Assembly: GCF_902833045.1 (NCBI RefSeq)
Contig: NZ_CADFDU010000015.1
Location: forward strand, 62,001-126,000
Source: Burkholderia sp. BCC0322
Lineage (GTDB): Bacteria > Pseudomonadota > Gammaproteobacteria > Burkholderiales > Burkholderiaceae
Length of the DNA: 64,000 nt
Direction of reading: 5' to 3'
Part shown: one piece after another, positions 10,174 through 20,075 of the stretch
How the letters are laid out: each line of letters opens with the position of its first letter
Position numbering within the stretch: position 1 is the stretch's first letter
Made by a program: the position numbers and the translations under genes
The notes under the pieces: generated by a model
Databases searched by the model: none
What the model saw: only the letters and a program-made list of their open reading frames with translations
What the model was told of the DNA's origin: nothing

Positions 10174-11373
10174 ATGGAACCGCATCACGACACCCATCCT
10201 CCCCTCACCCGCGGCATGACGCTGCTGTTCGCCTGCGCATGCGGCATCGTCATCGGCAACATCTACTACGCGCAGCCGCTGCTCGCCGCGATCGCGCGCA
10301 GCTTCGGGCGCGCGCCGGCGGAGCTCGGCTATCTCGTCACGCTGACGCAGCTCGGCTATGCGGCGAGCCTGCTGCTGATCGTCCCGCTCGGCGACGCGGT
10401 CAACCGTCATACGCTGATCGTGCGGCTGCTGATGCTCAACGTCGTCGCGCTGGTCGCGGTCACGTTCAGCACGAACTTCACGATGTTCGTCGTCGCGAAC
10501 GTCGCGGTCGGCTTCGTCACCTGTTCGACGCAGCTGCTCGTGCCGTTCGCCGCATCGCTCGCCGATGCGCGCTCGCGCGGCCGCGCGGTCGGCACCGTGA
10601 TGAGCGGGCTGCTGCTCGGCATCCTGCTCGCGCGCGTGGCGGCCGGCGCGATCGCCGACGGGTTCGGCTGGCGTGCGGTGTACGGCGTCGCGGCGGTGAT
10701 GGTGGCGGCGCTGACCGTCGTGCTCGCCATGAAGCTGCCGAAGGATCGCCGCGAGGCGCGCCTCGACTATGCGGCGCTGATGAGGTCGCTCGTCGCGCTG
10801 GTGCGCGCGCAACCGCTGATCGCACTGCGCTCCACCTACGGCGCGCTCGTGTTCGCGTGCTTCAGCCTGCTGTGGACGGGCCTCACGTTCCTGTTGAGCC
10901 AGCCGCCGTACAGCTATTCCGAAGGGCAGATCGGCCTGTTCGGCGTCGTCGGCGCGGTGGGCGCGCTCGCGGCGACGTCGGCCGGCCGGCTCGTCGATCG
11001 CGGGCACGGCAATGCGGCGACAGGGTTGTTCGCGGCGGCCGTGCTCGCGTCGTTCGCGCTGATCGCGACCGGCGCGCACGCCCTTGCAGCGCTGATCGCG
11101 GGCATCCTGCTGCTCGACGTCGGCGTGCAGGGCATGCACATCTCGAACCAGAGCGTGATCTATGCGCTGGCGGGCAACGCGCGCAGCCGCGTGACGACGA
11201 TCTACCTGACGAGCTACTTCATCGGCGGCGCATTCGGGTCGCTCGCGGCGAGCGTCACGTACGGCATCGACGGCTGGCGCGGCGTGTGCGTCGCGGGCGC
11301 GACGCTTGCCGGTGTGCTGATCGCGCTGTGGCTCGCGTCGCAGCGCGTCGGCGCGCGGCAGGTCACGCGGTAA
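10174..11373 (+). CDS. Major facilitator superfamily transporter
   Basis: Twelve-helix inner-membrane carrier of the drug/sugar efflux type (YnfM-like in appearance). 399 aa from MEPHHDTHPPLTRGMTLLFA. This start places the first helix near residue 17. The loop 2-3 motif is PLGDAVNRHTLIVR, a variant of the family GxxxDRxGRR/K motif. The C-terminal half has the duplicate helices (TGLTFLLSQ, GALAATSAGRLVDRG). It is divergent from a LysR gene and followed by a terminator, so it forms a single-gene unit. Substrate unknown. Confidence 0.88.
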   Translation: MEPHHDTHPPLTRGMTLLFACACGIVIGNIYYAQPLLAAIARSFGRAPAELGYLVTLTQLGYAASLLLIVPLGDAVNRHTLIVRLLMLNVVALVAVTFSTNFTMFVVANVAVGFVTCSTQLLVPFAASLADARSRGRAVGTVMSGLLLGILLARVAAGAIADGFGWRAVYGVAAVMVAALTVVLAMKLPKDRREARLDYAALMRSLVALVRAQPLIALRSTYGALVFACFSLLWTGLTFLLSQPPYSYSEGQIGLFGVVGAVGALAATSAGRLVDRGHGNAATGLFAAAVLASFALIATGAHALAALIAGILLLDVGVQGMHISNQSVIYALAGNARSRVTTIYLTSYFIGGAFGSLAASVTYGIDGWRGVCVAGATLAGVLIALWLASQRVGARQVTR

Positions 11374-11407
11374 CGCGGTCAGTCGTTTCCTCGCTGCCAT
11401 GAGAAAA

Positions 11408-11443
11408 GGCACGCCCCGCGAACCGCGGGCGTGCCATTTTTTT
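11408..11443 (+). terminator. Rho-independent terminator after the MFS gene
   Basis: Stem GGCACGC (11408-11414) and GCGTGCC (11429-11435), extended by CCGCG/CGCGG inside, followed by an A and an eight-T run. It lies about 35 bases after the stop codon. Confidence 0.9.
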
Positions 11444-11488
11444 TCGATGGGGTCGAGCCCGTCGCGCGCTAGCGCGTGACCGCGATCG

Positions 11489-12547
11489 TCACGCAGCCTC
11501 GTCCGCGAAATCGATCAGCACCTTCATCGCGCGCTGGCGGTCGCCGGCCAGTTCGAACGCGAGGTTCGCATCGCGCATCGGGAACACGCGCGTGACGGCC
11601 GGGCGCAGGTCGACGCGCCCCGCATTGATGAGTTGCACCGCGAGCGCGAACTCCGCGTGAAAACGGAACGACCCGCAGATCGACAACTCCTTCGCGACCA
11701 CGACGTTCTGCGGCAGGCTGACATCACCGCCGAGCCCGAGCTGCACGACGACCCCGCGCGGTCGCATCACGTCCAGCCCGTCGCGCAGCGCGCGCGCATT
11801 GCCCGAACACTCGATCATCACGTCGAACGTGCCCTTGTCGGCACCGTAACGCTCGACCCAGCCGCCATCGGCCACCACATTGATCGTGCGGTCGGCGCCG
11901 AGCGCGCTCGCCACTGCCAGCGGCGCCTCGACGACGTCGGTCGCGACGATCTCCGCCGCGCCATGCACACGCGCCGCCGCGACCGCCAGCACACCGATCG
12001 GCCCGCAGCCCGACACGAGCACGCGCTTGCCGATCAGCGGGCCCGCGCGCGACACCGCATGCAGCCCGACGGCGAACGGTTCGGCGAGCGCCGCGAGCGA
12101 CAGCGGCACATGATCGGCGACCTTCACGCATTGCACCGCATCGCACACGAGTGCGTTGCGGAACGCGCCCTGCACGTGCGGCATCCGCATCGCGCTGCCG
12201 TAGAAGCGCATGTCGAGACACTGGTTCGGCAGCCCTTCGAGACAGTAGCGGCACGCGCCGCACGGCCGGCTCGGATTGACCGCGACGCGATCGCCGACCT
12301 TCACCGACGTCACGTCCGGCGCCACTTCCGCGACCGTGCCGGCCACCTCGTGGCCCAGCACCATCGGCTGCTGCAGCCGGATCGCGCCAAAGCCACCGTG
12401 CCGGAAGTAATGGAGATCGGAGCCGCAGATGCCGCCCATCGCGACATCGACGCGCACCTGGCCCGGGCCGATCTCGCCCGCGTCCTGCTCTTCCACCCGC
12501 AAGTCGTTCGGCCCGTGGATCACGACACACATGCAACGCATACGCAT
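11489..12547 (-). CDS. idnD: Zinc-dependent medium-chain dehydrogenase, probable L-idonate 5-dehydrogenase
   Basis: Predicted to oxidise L-idonate to 5-keto-gluconate with NAD(P). 352 aa. Catalytic zinc ligands are seen in GGICGSDLHY and VLGHEVAGTV. The structural zinc loop has four Cys in PCGACRYCLEGLPNQC. The Rossmann motif is VSGCGPIGVLAV. The start at 12547 is favoured by GGAGG six bases upstream. The next gene upstream on this strand is a gluconate 5-dehydrogenase-like SDR 16 bases away, matching the idnD-idnO pairing. Sorbitol or other polyol dehydrogenase activity cannot be ruled out from sequence alone. Confidence 0.8.
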   Translation of the reverse strand: MRMRCMCVVIHGPNDLRVEEQDAGEIGPGQVRVDVAMGGICGSDLHYFRHGGFGAIRLQQPMVLGHEVAGTVAEVAPDVTSVKVGDRVAVNPSRPCGACRYCLEGLPNQCLDMRFYGSAMRMPHVQGAFRNALVCDAVQCVKVADHVPLSLAALAEPFAVGLHAVSRAGPLIGKRVLVSGCGPIGVLAVAAARVHGAAEIVATDVVEAPLAVASALGADRTINVVADGGWVERYGADKGTFDVMIECSGNARALRDGLDVMRPRGVVVQLGLGGDVSLPQNVVVAKELSICGSFRFHAEFALAVQLINAGRVDLRPAVTRVFPMRDANLAFELAGDRQRAMKVLIDFADEAA

Positions 12548-12563
12548 GACATTCCTCCCTGTC

Positions 12564-13337
12564 CTAAACGGCGGCGGTCAGACCGCCGTCGACGAACAGC
12601 GTCTGGCCGTTCACGAAATCGGACGCGGCCGATGCGAGGAAGATCGCCGCACCGCACAGCTCGTCGACGCGCCCCCAGCGCCCGGCCGGCGTGCGCTTGC
12701 ACAGCCAGTCCGAGAACGCTGCGTCGTCGACCAGTGCGCGGTTGAGTTCGGTTTCGAAATAGCCGGGCGCGAGGCCGTTCGCCTGGATGCCGTGGCGTGC
12801 CCAGTCGGCACACATCCCTTTCGTCAGCATCCGCACCGCGCCCTTGGTCGCCGCGTACGGCGCGATCGTCGGCCGCGCGAGCTCGCTCTGCACCGAGCAG
12901 ATGTTGATGATCTTCCCGTGGCCGCGCGCGATCATGTGCCGCGCGACGGCCTGCGCGACGTTGAACACGCCGTCGAGGTTCACGCGCATCAGCGCATGCC
13001 AGTCGTCGGGCTCGAAGGCGTCGAGCGGCGCGCGGCGCTGGATGCCCGCGTTGTTCACGAGGATGTCGATCGCGCCGACGCGCGCCTCGAATTCGTCGAT
13101 CGCCGCGCGCACCTGTGCGTGCTCGGCGACGTCGAATACCGCGTAGTCGGCCGTGTGGCCTTCCTCACGCAGCTGCCGCACGAGCGTCGCGGCCTTCTCC
13201 TCATTGCGATCGTTGATGACGATCGCCGCCCCCGCTTCGGCCAGCCCGCGGGCGAGCGTCAGCCCGATCCCGCGCCCGGAACCGGTAATCAGTGCGCGGC
13301 GGCCGTCGAGGCGGAACCGTTCAAGCGCGTGGGTCAT
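12564..13337 (-). CDS. idnO: Short-chain dehydrogenase, probable gluconate 5-dehydrogenase
   Basis: Predicted to reduce 5-keto-gluconate to gluconate, completing the idonate route started by the neighbouring zinc dehydrogenase. 257 aa from MTHALERFRLDGRRALITGS. The cofactor motif is TGSGRGIGL. The NNAG element is LVNNAGIQRRAP. The catalytic set comprises Ser in ICSVQSE and the YxxxK in APYAATKGA. The substrate call depends on close resemblance to IdnO/Gno proteins and on the partner gene. It is first in the two-gene unit, and a divergent LysR gene begins 151 bases upstream. Confidence 0.8.
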   Translation of the reverse strand: MTHALERFRLDGRRALITGSGRGIGLTLARGLAEAGAAIVINDRNEEKAATLVRQLREEGHTADYAVFDVAEHAQVRAAIDEFEARVGAIDILVNNAGIQRRAPLDAFEPDDWHALMRVNLDGVFNVAQAVARHMIARGHGKIINICSVQSELARPTIAPYAATKGAVRMLTKGMCADWARHGIQANGLAPGYFETELNRALVDDAAFSDWLCKRTPAGRWGRVDELCGAAIFLASAASDFVNGQTLFVDGGLTAAV

Positions 13338-13444
13338 GCGTGTCTCCTCGTACCAGTCGAGCCGGCGGCCCATCGCGGCCGGTCTCGCGTTGACGGTATC
13401 TTCGGCTACCGGCCGCTTGCCGCGCCAATGGTCTTTTTTGATCC

Positions 13445-13467
13445 GGTTATCATGAAATTTGATTACC
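13445..13467. promoter_or_regulatory. LysR-type operator between idnO and lysR
   Basis: Imperfect dyad GGTTATC (13445-13451) and GATTACC (13461-13467) separated by nine bases. The core ATC-N9-GAT fits the LysR recognition pattern. It lies 22 bases before the regulator start and about 110 bases from idnO, a typical position for autoregulation plus divergent activation. Binding is inference. Confidence 0.55.
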
Positions 13468-13488
13468 GCCCGATCCTGCCCGCCGCCC

Positions 13489-14391
13489 ATGGAACTCAAG
13501 CAATTGCGCGCCTTCGTCACGCTCGCCGAAGAACTGCATTTCGGGCGCGCCGCGCAGCGCCTGTTCATCGTGCAGCCCGCACTGAGCATGCAGATCAAGG
13601 CGCTCGAGGAAGCGCTCGGCGCGCGCCTGTTCGAGCGCGACCGGCACAAGGTCGAACTGAGCGATACGGGGCGCGTGTTCCTGCCCGAGGCCCGCGCCAC
13701 GCTGCAGCAGGCCGCGCGCGCGGAGCAGACGGCGCGGCTGTCGAGCCGCGGCGAGATCGGCACGCTGCGGATCGCGTTCGTGTCGTCGGTGCTGCCCGTG
13801 CTGCTGCCGGCCGTGCTGCGCACGATGCGCGAGCGCTATCCGCTGATCACGCTCGAACTGAAGGACCTGCCGACGCCCGACCAGATCGCCGCGCTGCGCG
13901 ACCGGCGGATCGATTTCGGGATGATCCGGCTGCCGGCCGCGTATGCGGGCATCGACTCGCGCGTGGTGCTCGAGGAAGGCTTCGTCGTCGCGCTGCCGCT
14001 CGACCATCCGCTCGCCGCGCACGATGCGATCGCGCCGGCCGCGCTGCGCGGCCAGCCCGCGTTCGTGCTGGCGCGCCGCTATGCGCCGGGCTTTCACGAC
14101 GACATGCTGCTCGCGCTGAGCCGCGCGGGCACGACGCTCGAGATCGCGCAGGAGTTCGGAGAATTCACGACGATGCTGGCGCTGGTCGCGGCGGGGATGG
14201 GAATCGGGCTGATTCCGGCGCAAGCCGCCAGCGCGCTGCCGCCGAACGTGCTCGCGCGGCCGCTCGACCTGGCCGGGCACCGAACGGGCATCGGCCTCGC
14301 GTGGACCGACCTCGACAGCCCGCTCAAGCGCGCGTTCGTCGCCGCGCTCGAAGAGGTGACGGCAGCATCAGGCAACAACGGCGGGCAATAA
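13489..14391 (+). CDS. LysR-family regulator, likely controlling idnO-idnD
   Basis: 300 aa from MELKQLRAFVTLAEELHFGR. The helix-turn-helix is RAAQRLFIVQPALSMQIKALEEALGARLFERDRHKV. The effector-binding domain is full length (GTLRIAFVSSVLPVLLPAVL to the C-terminus). The start at 13489 matches the family; an earlier ATG adds ten unconserved residues. It is divergent from the sugar-acid dehydrogenase pair with an ATC-N9-GAT site in between. It may sense an idonate or gluconate derivative, which is inference. Confidence 0.9.
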   Translation: MELKQLRAFVTLAEELHFGRAAQRLFIVQPALSMQIKALEEALGARLFERDRHKVELSDTGRVFLPEARATLQQAARAEQTARLSSRGEIGTLRIAFVSSVLPVLLPAVLRTMRERYPLITLELKDLPTPDQIAALRDRRIDFGMIRLPAAYAGIDSRVVLEEGFVVALPLDHPLAAHDAIAPAALRGQPAFVLARRYAPGFHDDMLLALSRAGTTLEIAQEFGEFTTMLALVAAGMGIGLIPAQAASALPPNVLARPLDLAGHRTGIGLAWTDLDSPLKRAFVAALEEVTAASGNNGGQ

Positions 14392-14418
14392 AAAACCCGG
14401 CCGGAAAACCGGGCCGGG
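14390..14418 (-). terminator. Terminator of gapA (minus strand)
   Basis: Stem CCCGGCC (14396-14402) with GGCCGGG (14412-14418). Read on the minus strand it is followed by six T. It lies 48 bases after the gapA stop and abuts the convergent lysR gene. Confidence 0.8.
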
Positions 14419-14466
14419 CTCGTTCGCCACGCCGGCCGCCTCGCGGCGGCCGCGCAACGTGCAGGA

Positions 14467-15477
14467 TTACTTCGCGTTCGCGAATGCGACAGCCGTATCC
14501 AGCATGCGGTTCGAGAACCCCCACTCGTTGTCGTACCAGCTCGACACCTTGACGAGGCGGCCCGACACCTTGGTCAGCGTTGCGTCGAACGTCGACGAAG
14601 CCGGGTTGTGGTTGAAGTCGATCGACACCAGCGGTGCGTCGTTGTAGCCAAGGATGCCCTTCAGCGCGCCTTCCGATGCTTCCTTCATGATCGCGTTGAC
14701 TTCCTCGACCGTCGTGTCGCGCTTCGCGATGAACGACAGGTCGACGATCGACACGTTGATCGTCGGGACGCGGATCGCGTAACCGTCGAGCTTGCCGTTC
14801 AGTTCCGGCAGCACGAGACCGACGGCCGAAGCGGCGCCGGTCTTCGTCGGGATCTGGCTGTGCGTGGCCGAACGCGCGCGGCGCAGGTCTTCGTGGTAGA
14901 CGTCCGTCAGCACCTGGTCGTTCGTGTACGCGTGGATCGTCGTCATCAGGCCGGTTTCGAGGCCGATCTTGTCGTTCAGCGGCTTGACGAGCGGCGCGAG
15001 GCAGTTCGTCGTGCACGATGCGTTCGAGATAACGGTGTGCTCGGCCTTCAGCACGTCGTGGTTCACGCCGTAGACGATCGTTGCGTCGACGTCCTTGCCG
15101 CCCGGCGCCGAGATGATCACCTTCTTCGCGCCGCCCTTCAGGTGCGCGCTCGCCTTTTCCTTCGTCGTGAAGAAGCCCGTGCACTCCATCACGACGTCGA
15201 CGCCGAGCTCGCCCCACGGCAGTTCGGCCGGGTTGCGGTTCGCCAGCACGCGGATCTTGTCGCCGTTCACGACGAGGTAGTCGCCGTCGACCGACACTTC
15301 GCCCGGGAACTTGCCGTGCGCGGTGTCGTACTGGGTCAGGTGCGCGTTGGTCTTCGCGTCGCCCAGATCGTTGATCGCGACGATCTCGAGATCGTGCTTC
15401 TTGCCGTTTTCATAAAACGCGCGCAGCGTGTTGCGGCCGATACGGCCGTAGCCGTTGATTGCGACGCGAATCGTCAT
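14467..15477 (-). CDS. gapA: Glyceraldehyde-3-phosphate dehydrogenase, type I
   Basis: NAD-dependent glycolytic enzyme converting glyceraldehyde 3-phosphate to 1,3-bisphosphoglycerate. 336 aa, full length. The NAD motif is [13 protein letters not shown]. The catalytic cysteine lies in [13 protein letters not shown] near residue 155, with the catalytic His following in the [10 protein letters not shown] block. It lies 87 bases downstream of transketolase on the same strand. The pair recalls the cbb/gap-tkt arrangement and links the pentose phosphate and lower glycolytic (Entner-Doudoroff) flow. Confidence 0.98.
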   Translation of the reverse strand: MTIRVAINGYGRIGRNTLRAFYENGKKHDLEIVAINDLGDAKTNAHLTQYDTAHGKFPGEVSVDGDYLVVNGDKIRVLANRNPAELPWGELGVDVVMECTGFFTTKEKASAHLKGGAKKVIISAPGGKDVDATIVYGVNHDVLKAEHTVISNASCTTNCLAPLVKPLNDKIGLETGLMTTIHAYTNDQVLTDVYHEDLRRARSATHSQIPTKTGAASAVGLVLPELNGKLDGYAIRVPTINVSIVDLSFIAKRDTTVEEVNAIMKEASEGALKGILGYNDAPLVSIDFNHNPASSTFDATLTKVSGRLVKVSSWYDNEWGFSNRMLDTAVAFANAK

Positions 15478-15564
15478 GGTCTATCTCCTGATGGCTGAAA
15501 AAATTCGTTTCGTGCAGCTTCACGGTGCGACGCGCGCGAGGGGCGGCGCGCGTCGCGTATGTTT

Positions 15565-17592
15565 TTAGGCCAGCACTGCCTTGGCGGTCTCGACGACGTG
15601 CTCGACAGTGAAGCCGAAGTGCTTGAACAGCACGCCGGCCGGTGCCGACTCACCGAACGTGTCGATCCCGACGACGCCGCCTTCGAGGCCGACGTACTTG
15701 TGCCAGAAGGCCGTCACGCCCGCTTCGATCGCGACGCGGCGCACGCCGTGCGGCAGCACGCGCTCACGGTACTCGGCGTCCTGGCGATCGAACACGTTGG
15801 TCGACGGCATCGACACGACGCGTGCCGCGATGCCCTGCTGCGCGAGCGGCTCGACGGCCTTCATCGCGAGTTCGACTTCCGAGCCCGTCGCGATCAGGAT
15901 GATCTTGCGCGCGACGATCTCTTCGTCCCAGTCCTTCAGCACGTAGCCGCCCTTCTCGATGTTCGCGATCTGCGCATCGGTACGCGGGTTGAACGCCAGG
16001 TTCTGGCGGCTGAAGATCAGGCTCGACGGACGGTCGGCTGCGATCGCGTGGGTCCACGCCACTGCCGTCTCGACCGTGTCGGCCGGACGCCATACGTCGT
16101 GGTTCGGAATCAGGCGCAGGCTCGACACGTGCTCGATCGACTGGTGCGTCGGGCCGTCTTCGCCGAGGCCGATCGAATCGTGCGTGAACACGAAGATCGA
16201 CGGCACCTTCATCAGCGCGGCCACGCGCAGCGCGTTGCGGCTGTAGTCGGAGAACGTCAGGAACGTGCCGCCGAACGGCTTGTGGCCGCCGTGCAGCGCG
16301 AGGCCGTTGATCGCGGCGCTCATGCCGAATTCGCGCACGCCGTAGTTGATGTGGTTGCCCAGCTGGACGCCCGGGCCTTCCGGATTCGCACGGACAGCCT
16401 TCGATGCCTTCCAGTTGGTCAGGTTCGAGCCGGTCAGGTCGGCCGAGCCGCCGAGCAACTCGGGCAGCGCGGCTGCCAGCCCTTCGATCGCCTGCTGCGA
16501 CGCCTTGCGGGTCGCCACCGTCTCCGCGCGCTCGTTCGCACCGGCGATGATTGCGGCGGCCTTCTCGGCCCAGTCGGCCGGCAGCTGGTTGGCCATCCGG
16601 CGCTCGAATTCGGCGGCTTCTGCCGGGAACTTCGCGCGATAGGCCGCGAACGTCTCGTTCCATTCGGTTTCCGCGCGCTTGCCGGCTTCCTTCGCGTCCC
16701 ATGCCGCATAGACTTCCTGCGGAATCACGAACGGCGCCCACGTCCAGCCGAGCGCTTCGCGCGTCTTCGCGATTTCTTCCGCGCCGAGCGCCGCGCCATG
16801 CACGTCGTGGCCGCCTGCCTTGGTCGCCGCGCCCTGGCCGATCACCGTCTTGCAGCAGATCAGCGTCGGCTTGTCCGACAGCTTCGCCTTCGCGATCGCT
16901 GCGTCGACCGCGTCGACGTCATGGCCGTTCACGTTCGGGATCACGTTCCAGCCGTAGGCTTCGAAACGCTTCGGGGTGTCGTCGTGGAACCAGTTCACGA
17001 CGTCGCCGTCGATCGAGATGCCGTTGTCGTCGTACAGCGCGATCAGCTTGTTCAGCTTCAGCGTGCCGGCGAGCGAGCAGGCTTCGTGCGAGATGCCTTC
17101 CATCAGGCAACCGTCGCCGAGGAACACGTACGTGTGGTGATCGACGATCTTCGCGCCGTCACGGTTGAACTCGTCGGCCATCAGCGCTTCGCCGAGCGCC
17201 ATGCCGACCGCGTTCGCGAGACCCTGGCCGAGCGGGCCGGTGGTCGTCTCGACGCCCGGCGTGATGCCGTATTCCGGGTGACCCGGCGTCTTCGAGTGCA
17301 GTTGGCGGAAGTTCTTCAGCTCTTCCATCGGCAGGTCGTAGCCAGTCAGGTGCAGCAGCGAGTACAGCAGCATCGAGCCATGGCCGTTCGACAGCACGAA
17401 GCGGTCACGGTCGGCCCAGTGCGGGTTCGTCGGGTTGTGCTTCAGATGGCGCGACCAGAGCGCGACGCCGATTTCGGCCATGCCCATCGGCATGCCGGGG
17501 TGGCCGGAGTTCGCTTGCTGGACGGCGTCCATCGCGAGCGCACGGATCGCGTTGGCCATCAGGGTGGTAGAGGCGGGAGACGAAGTCGTCAT
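15565..17592 (-). CDS. tktA: Transketolase
   Basis: Thiamine-diphosphate enzyme of the non-oxidative pentose phosphate pathway. 675 aa from [21 protein letters not shown] few in-frame codons upstream are non-conserved. Landmarks are the substrate loop [15 protein letters not shown], the ThDP/metal motif [13 protein letters not shown] with [14 protein letters not shown], and the pyrimidine-binding domain [20 protein letters not shown]. It is divergent from speE. A TAAAAT (minus strand, 17733-17738) is a possible -10 for this gene, but its -35 is poor. Confidence 0.97.
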   Translation of the reverse strand: MTTSSPASTTLMANAIRALAMDAVQQANSGHPGMPMGMAEIGVALWSRHLKHNPTNPHWADRDRFVLSNGHGSMLLYSLLHLTGYDLPMEELKNFRQLHSKTPGHPEYGITPGVETTTGPLGQGLANAVGMALGEALMADEFNRDGAKIVDHHTYVFLGDGCLMEGISHEACSLAGTLKLNKLIALYDDNGISIDGDVVNWFHDDTPKRFEAYGWNVIPNVNGHDVDAVDAAIAKAKLSDKPTLICCKTVIGQGAATKAGGHDVHGAALGAEEIAKTREALGWTWAPFVIPQEVYAAWDAKEAGKRAETEWNETFAAYRAKFPAEAAEFERRMANQLPADWAEKAAAIIAGANERAETVATRKASQQAIEGLAAALPELLGGSADLTGSNLTNWKASKAVRANPEGPGVQLGNHINYGVREFGMSAAINGLALHGGHKPFGGTFLTFSDYSRNALRVAALMKVPSIFVFTHDSIGLGEDGPTHQSIEHVSSLRLIPNHDVWRPADTVETAVAWTHAIAADRPSSLIFSRQNLAFNPRTDAQIANIEKGGYVLKDWDEEIVARKIILIATGSEVELAMKAVEPLAQQGIAARVVSMPSTNVFDRQDAEYRERVLPHGVRRVAIEAGVTAFWHKYVGLEGGVVGIDTFGESAPAGVLFKHFGFTVEHVVETAKAVLA

Positions 17593-17787
17593 GTCGAGTC
17601 CGGAGAACGAGTCGAGGAAACGGGGGCACGGCGGCATCCGGAAGCTCGAGCGTCAATCGTTCCCGGCGCGCGGTGCGGCGCCTGACGGACGCGAAGCGGA
17701 CGGAGCCTACGGACGGGGCTGCAAAGCTCGTCATTTTAACAGATGGGCTGACATTTCCCTTGTCCATGCACGGTGTTCCGGCACGGT

Positions 17788-17816
17788 TTTCCGTCAAACC
17801 GCCCGCCTCCTATAAT
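17788..17816 (+). promoter_or_regulatory. Candidate speE promoter
   Basis: A perfect TATAAT at 17811-17816 with TTTCCG (17788-17793) 17 bases upstream as a weak -35. The predicted start point is about 30 bases before the chosen GTG. The whole tkt-speE spacer is 261 bases and holds no other gene. Confidence 0.55.
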
Positions 17817-17853
17817 TCAGACGTCGGAACTGCCAGCCCTGAGCGGCCCACCC

Positions 17854-18711
17854 GTGAGCACGACGCTTCTCTTTCACCCTACGCCCGATGCCGCCTACGG
17901 CTTCCCGAACGCCCGGCGGCTCGCGCGCGTCGCGTCCCCGCACCAGCAGATCGAGGTCTGGGAAACCCCGCAGCTCGGCCGCCTGTTTACGCTGGACGGC
18001 CGGCCGATGACGTCGGTCGGCGACGAGTACGTCTATCACGAGTGCATGACGCACCCGGCCGCGCTCGCGCATCCGTCGCCGCGCCGCGCGCTCGTGCTCG
18101 GCGGCGGCGACGGCGGCGCGGCGCGCCAGTTGCTCAAGCATGCATGCATCGAGCGGATCGTGATCGCGGAGCTCGACGACGAAGTGGTCGGGATGGCGCG
18201 CCGTTATCTCGACGACGTGCACCAGGGTTCGCTCGACGACCCGCGCGTCGAGGTCGTGATCGGCGACGCCGCTCATTTCGTCGAATCGACCGTCGAGCAT
18301 TTCGATCTCGTCGTGTTCGATCTCACGCCGCCCGATTCGCCGGCGGCCGGCCTCTACACGCGCGCGTTCTATGCGCGGCTCAAGCGGATCCTGACGCCGT
18401 GCGGCGCGATCTCGATGCACCTCGGCTCGCCGGTGTTCCACCCGACGCGCATCGCCGCGCTGCTCGACGACCTGCGCGCGAGCTTCGCGGTCGTCGATCC
18501 GTTGTCCGCGCACGTGCCGCTGTACGGCTCGCAGTGGCTGATGGCGATCGCGAGCGATACGCTCGACGCAGCCGCGCTGTTCGCGCACGACATCGACGAA
18601 CGGCTCGCGGCCCGCCGCGTCCAGGGTTTGCGCTACTACGACGCACGGCTGCATGCGTCCCTCTTTGCCCTGCCGTGCGCGCTGCGCGATACACTGGGCG
18701 TCCGCCGCTGA
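17854..18711 (+). CDS. speE: Polyamine aminopropyltransferase (spermidine synthase family)
   Basis: Predicted to transfer an aminopropyl group from decarboxylated S-adenosylmethionine to a diamine. 285 aa from a GTG (MSTTLLFHPTPDAAYGF). An upstream ATG at 17773 lies before the TATAAT and is not used. Motifs are LVLGGGDGGAARQLLKH (nucleotide binding), IAELDDEVVGMARRYL and VVFDLTPPDSPAAGLYTRAFY. The last differs from the usual DSTDP-GP substrate loop of spermidine synthases, so the exact amine substrate is uncertain. No speD is adjacent. Confidence 0.85.
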   Translation: MSTTLLFHPTPDAAYGFPNARRLARVASPHQQIEVWETPQLGRLFTLDGRPMTSVGDEYVYHECMTHPAALAHPSPRRALVLGGGDGGAARQLLKHACIERIVIAELDDEVVGMARRYLDDVHQGSLDDPRVEVVIGDAAHFVESTVEHFDLVVFDLTPPDSPAAGLYTRAFYARLKRILTPCGAISMHLGSPVFHPTRIAALLDDLRASFAVVDPLSAHVPLYGSQWLMAIASDTLDAAALFAHDIDERLAARRVQGLRYYDARLHASLFALPCALRDTLGVRR

Positions 18712-18873
18712 GCGTCCGCGCGGTCGCCCCGCTTCCGTTTTTTCTTCACGTCTTCGCAGGATGCGTGATGCGTGGCACCGCGGCGACACGCCCCGGACGC
18801 CGCGCCGCCCCCTGAACGAACGCCCAGGCACAGAATCAGAGCACGTGCCCAGGCGCCCCCACAGGAGATTTTC

Positions 18874-19290
18874 ATGACCGATCCACGTCCGGCCAACGTG
18901 CCTTGGTTGACGCCCTACCTGGCCGTACGCAATGCACGTGCGGCCATCGATTTCTTCAAGGCCGCATTCGGCTTCGAACTGCGCGACGTGCACGACGAAG
19001 ACGGCGCGATCATGCACGTCGAGATGGCCTATCGCGGCCAGCTGATCGTGATGTTCGCGCCCGAAGGTGCATTCGGCTCGACCGCGCTCACGCCGAAGAG
19101 TGCGAACGCCACCGCGCCGCAATCGTTCTATCTGTATGTCGACGACGTCGACGCCACCTGGCAGCGCGCGCTCGACGCGGGCGCGAAATCGCTGAGTGCG
19201 CCGCAGGATCAGTTCTGGGGCGACCGGTTCGCACAGATCGAGGATCTCGACGGCTACCGATGGGCGCTCGGCCGCCGTCTCGACGCATGA
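18874..19290 (+). CDS. VOC-superfamily (glyoxalase/PhnB-like) protein
   Basis: Small 138-aa protein of the vicinal-oxygen-chelate fold, beginning MTDPRPANVPWLTPYLAVRN with AGGAG nine bases upstream. It shows the beta-alpha-beta-beta-beta repeat with IDFFKAAFGFEL and a C-terminal DQFWGDRFAQIEDLDGYRWAL, typical of PhnB/YdcG-like members. Substrate is not predictable. It overlaps the rsmE start by ATGA, so the two are translationally coupled. Confidence 0.85.
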   Translation: MTDPRPANVPWLTPYLAVRNARAAIDFFKAAFGFELRDVHDEDGAIMHVEMAYRGQLIVMFAPEGAFGSTALTPKSANATAPQSFYLYVDDVDATWQRALDAGAKSLSAPQDQFWGDRFAQIEDLDGYRWALGRRLDA

Positions 19291-20075
19291 CCCAAACCGT
19301 TACACGCATGAACGAAGCCACCACCACCGCGGCCGTGCCGCGCTTTTTCGTCGACGCGACACTGCGCGCCGACGCCACGCTTGCGTTGCCGGCCGATGTC
19401 GCGCGCCACGCGCAGGTGCTGCGCCTGCAGCCCGGCGACGCGCTCGCCCTGTTCGACGGCACCGGCGGCCAGTACCGCGCACGGCTCGTCGAGATCGACA
19501 AGCGCAGCGCGCTCGCGCAGATCGACGCGTTCGAGCCGGCCGAAGCCGAGCCGCCCTATCGCGTGACGCTCGCGCAAGGCATCGCCGGCGGCGACAAGAT
19601 GGACTGGGTGATCGAGAAGGCCGTCGAGCTCGGCGTGGCGGCGGTCGTGCCGCTGTCGACCGCGCGCGGCGTCGTGAAGCTTTCCGGCGAGCGCGCGGAC
19701 AAGCGCGTCGCGCACTGGCGCGGCGTCGTGCGCGCGTCGTGCGAGCAATGCGGGCGCAACCGCATACCCGACGTCGCGCCCATCGCCGGCTTCAACGCAT
19801 GGCTCGATACGCTGCCGGCCGCACCGGCGGACGGCGCGCTGCGGCTGCTGCTGTCGCCGCGCGCGAGCATCCCGTTCGCGTCGCTGCCCGACGTGCCGCC
19901 GGCTGCGACCGTCACGCTGCTGATCGGACCGGAAGGCGGGCTGTCGCCCGACGAGGAAAACGCGGCCCGCGCGCGCGGGTTCACCGCGCTGTCGCTCGGG
20001 CCCCGCGTGCTGCGCACCGAGACGGCCGGCGCGGCCGTGCTCGCGGCGCTCGCGGCGCGTTGGGGCGGATGGTGA
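19287..20075 (+). CDS. rsmE: 16S rRNA (uracil-1498-N3)-methyltransferase
   Basis: SPOUT-class methyltransferase that modifies U1498 of 16S rRNA. 262 aa if translation starts at the ATG that overlaps the previous stop codon (ATGA). An in-frame ATG at 19308 (MNEATTTAAV) is a reasonable alternative. The N-terminal PUA-like domain begins PRFFVDATL with HAQVLRLQPGDALALFDG. The C-terminal SPOUT knot has LIGPEGGLSPDEENAARARG and LGPRVLRTETAGAAVLAAL, the SAM-binding signature. Confidence 0.94.
   Translation: MTQTVTRMNEATTTAAVPRFFVDATLRADATLALPADVARHAQVLRLQPGDALALFDGTGGQYRARLVEIDKRSALAQIDAFEPAEAEPPYRVTLAQGIAGGDKMDWVIEKAVELGVAAVVPLSTARGVVKLSGERADKRVAHWRGVVRASCEQCGRNRIPDVAPIAGFNAWLDTLPAAPADGALRLLLSPRASIPFASLPDVPPAATVTLLIGPEGGLSPDEENAARARGFTALSLGPRVLRTETAGAAVLAALAARWGGW

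Noticed and set aside
15559-17685. 708-codon frame opposite transketolase
   Set aside because: Shadow of tkt: rich in Arg/His/Val from reverse-strand codon bias, no recognisable domain, no ribosome-binding site.
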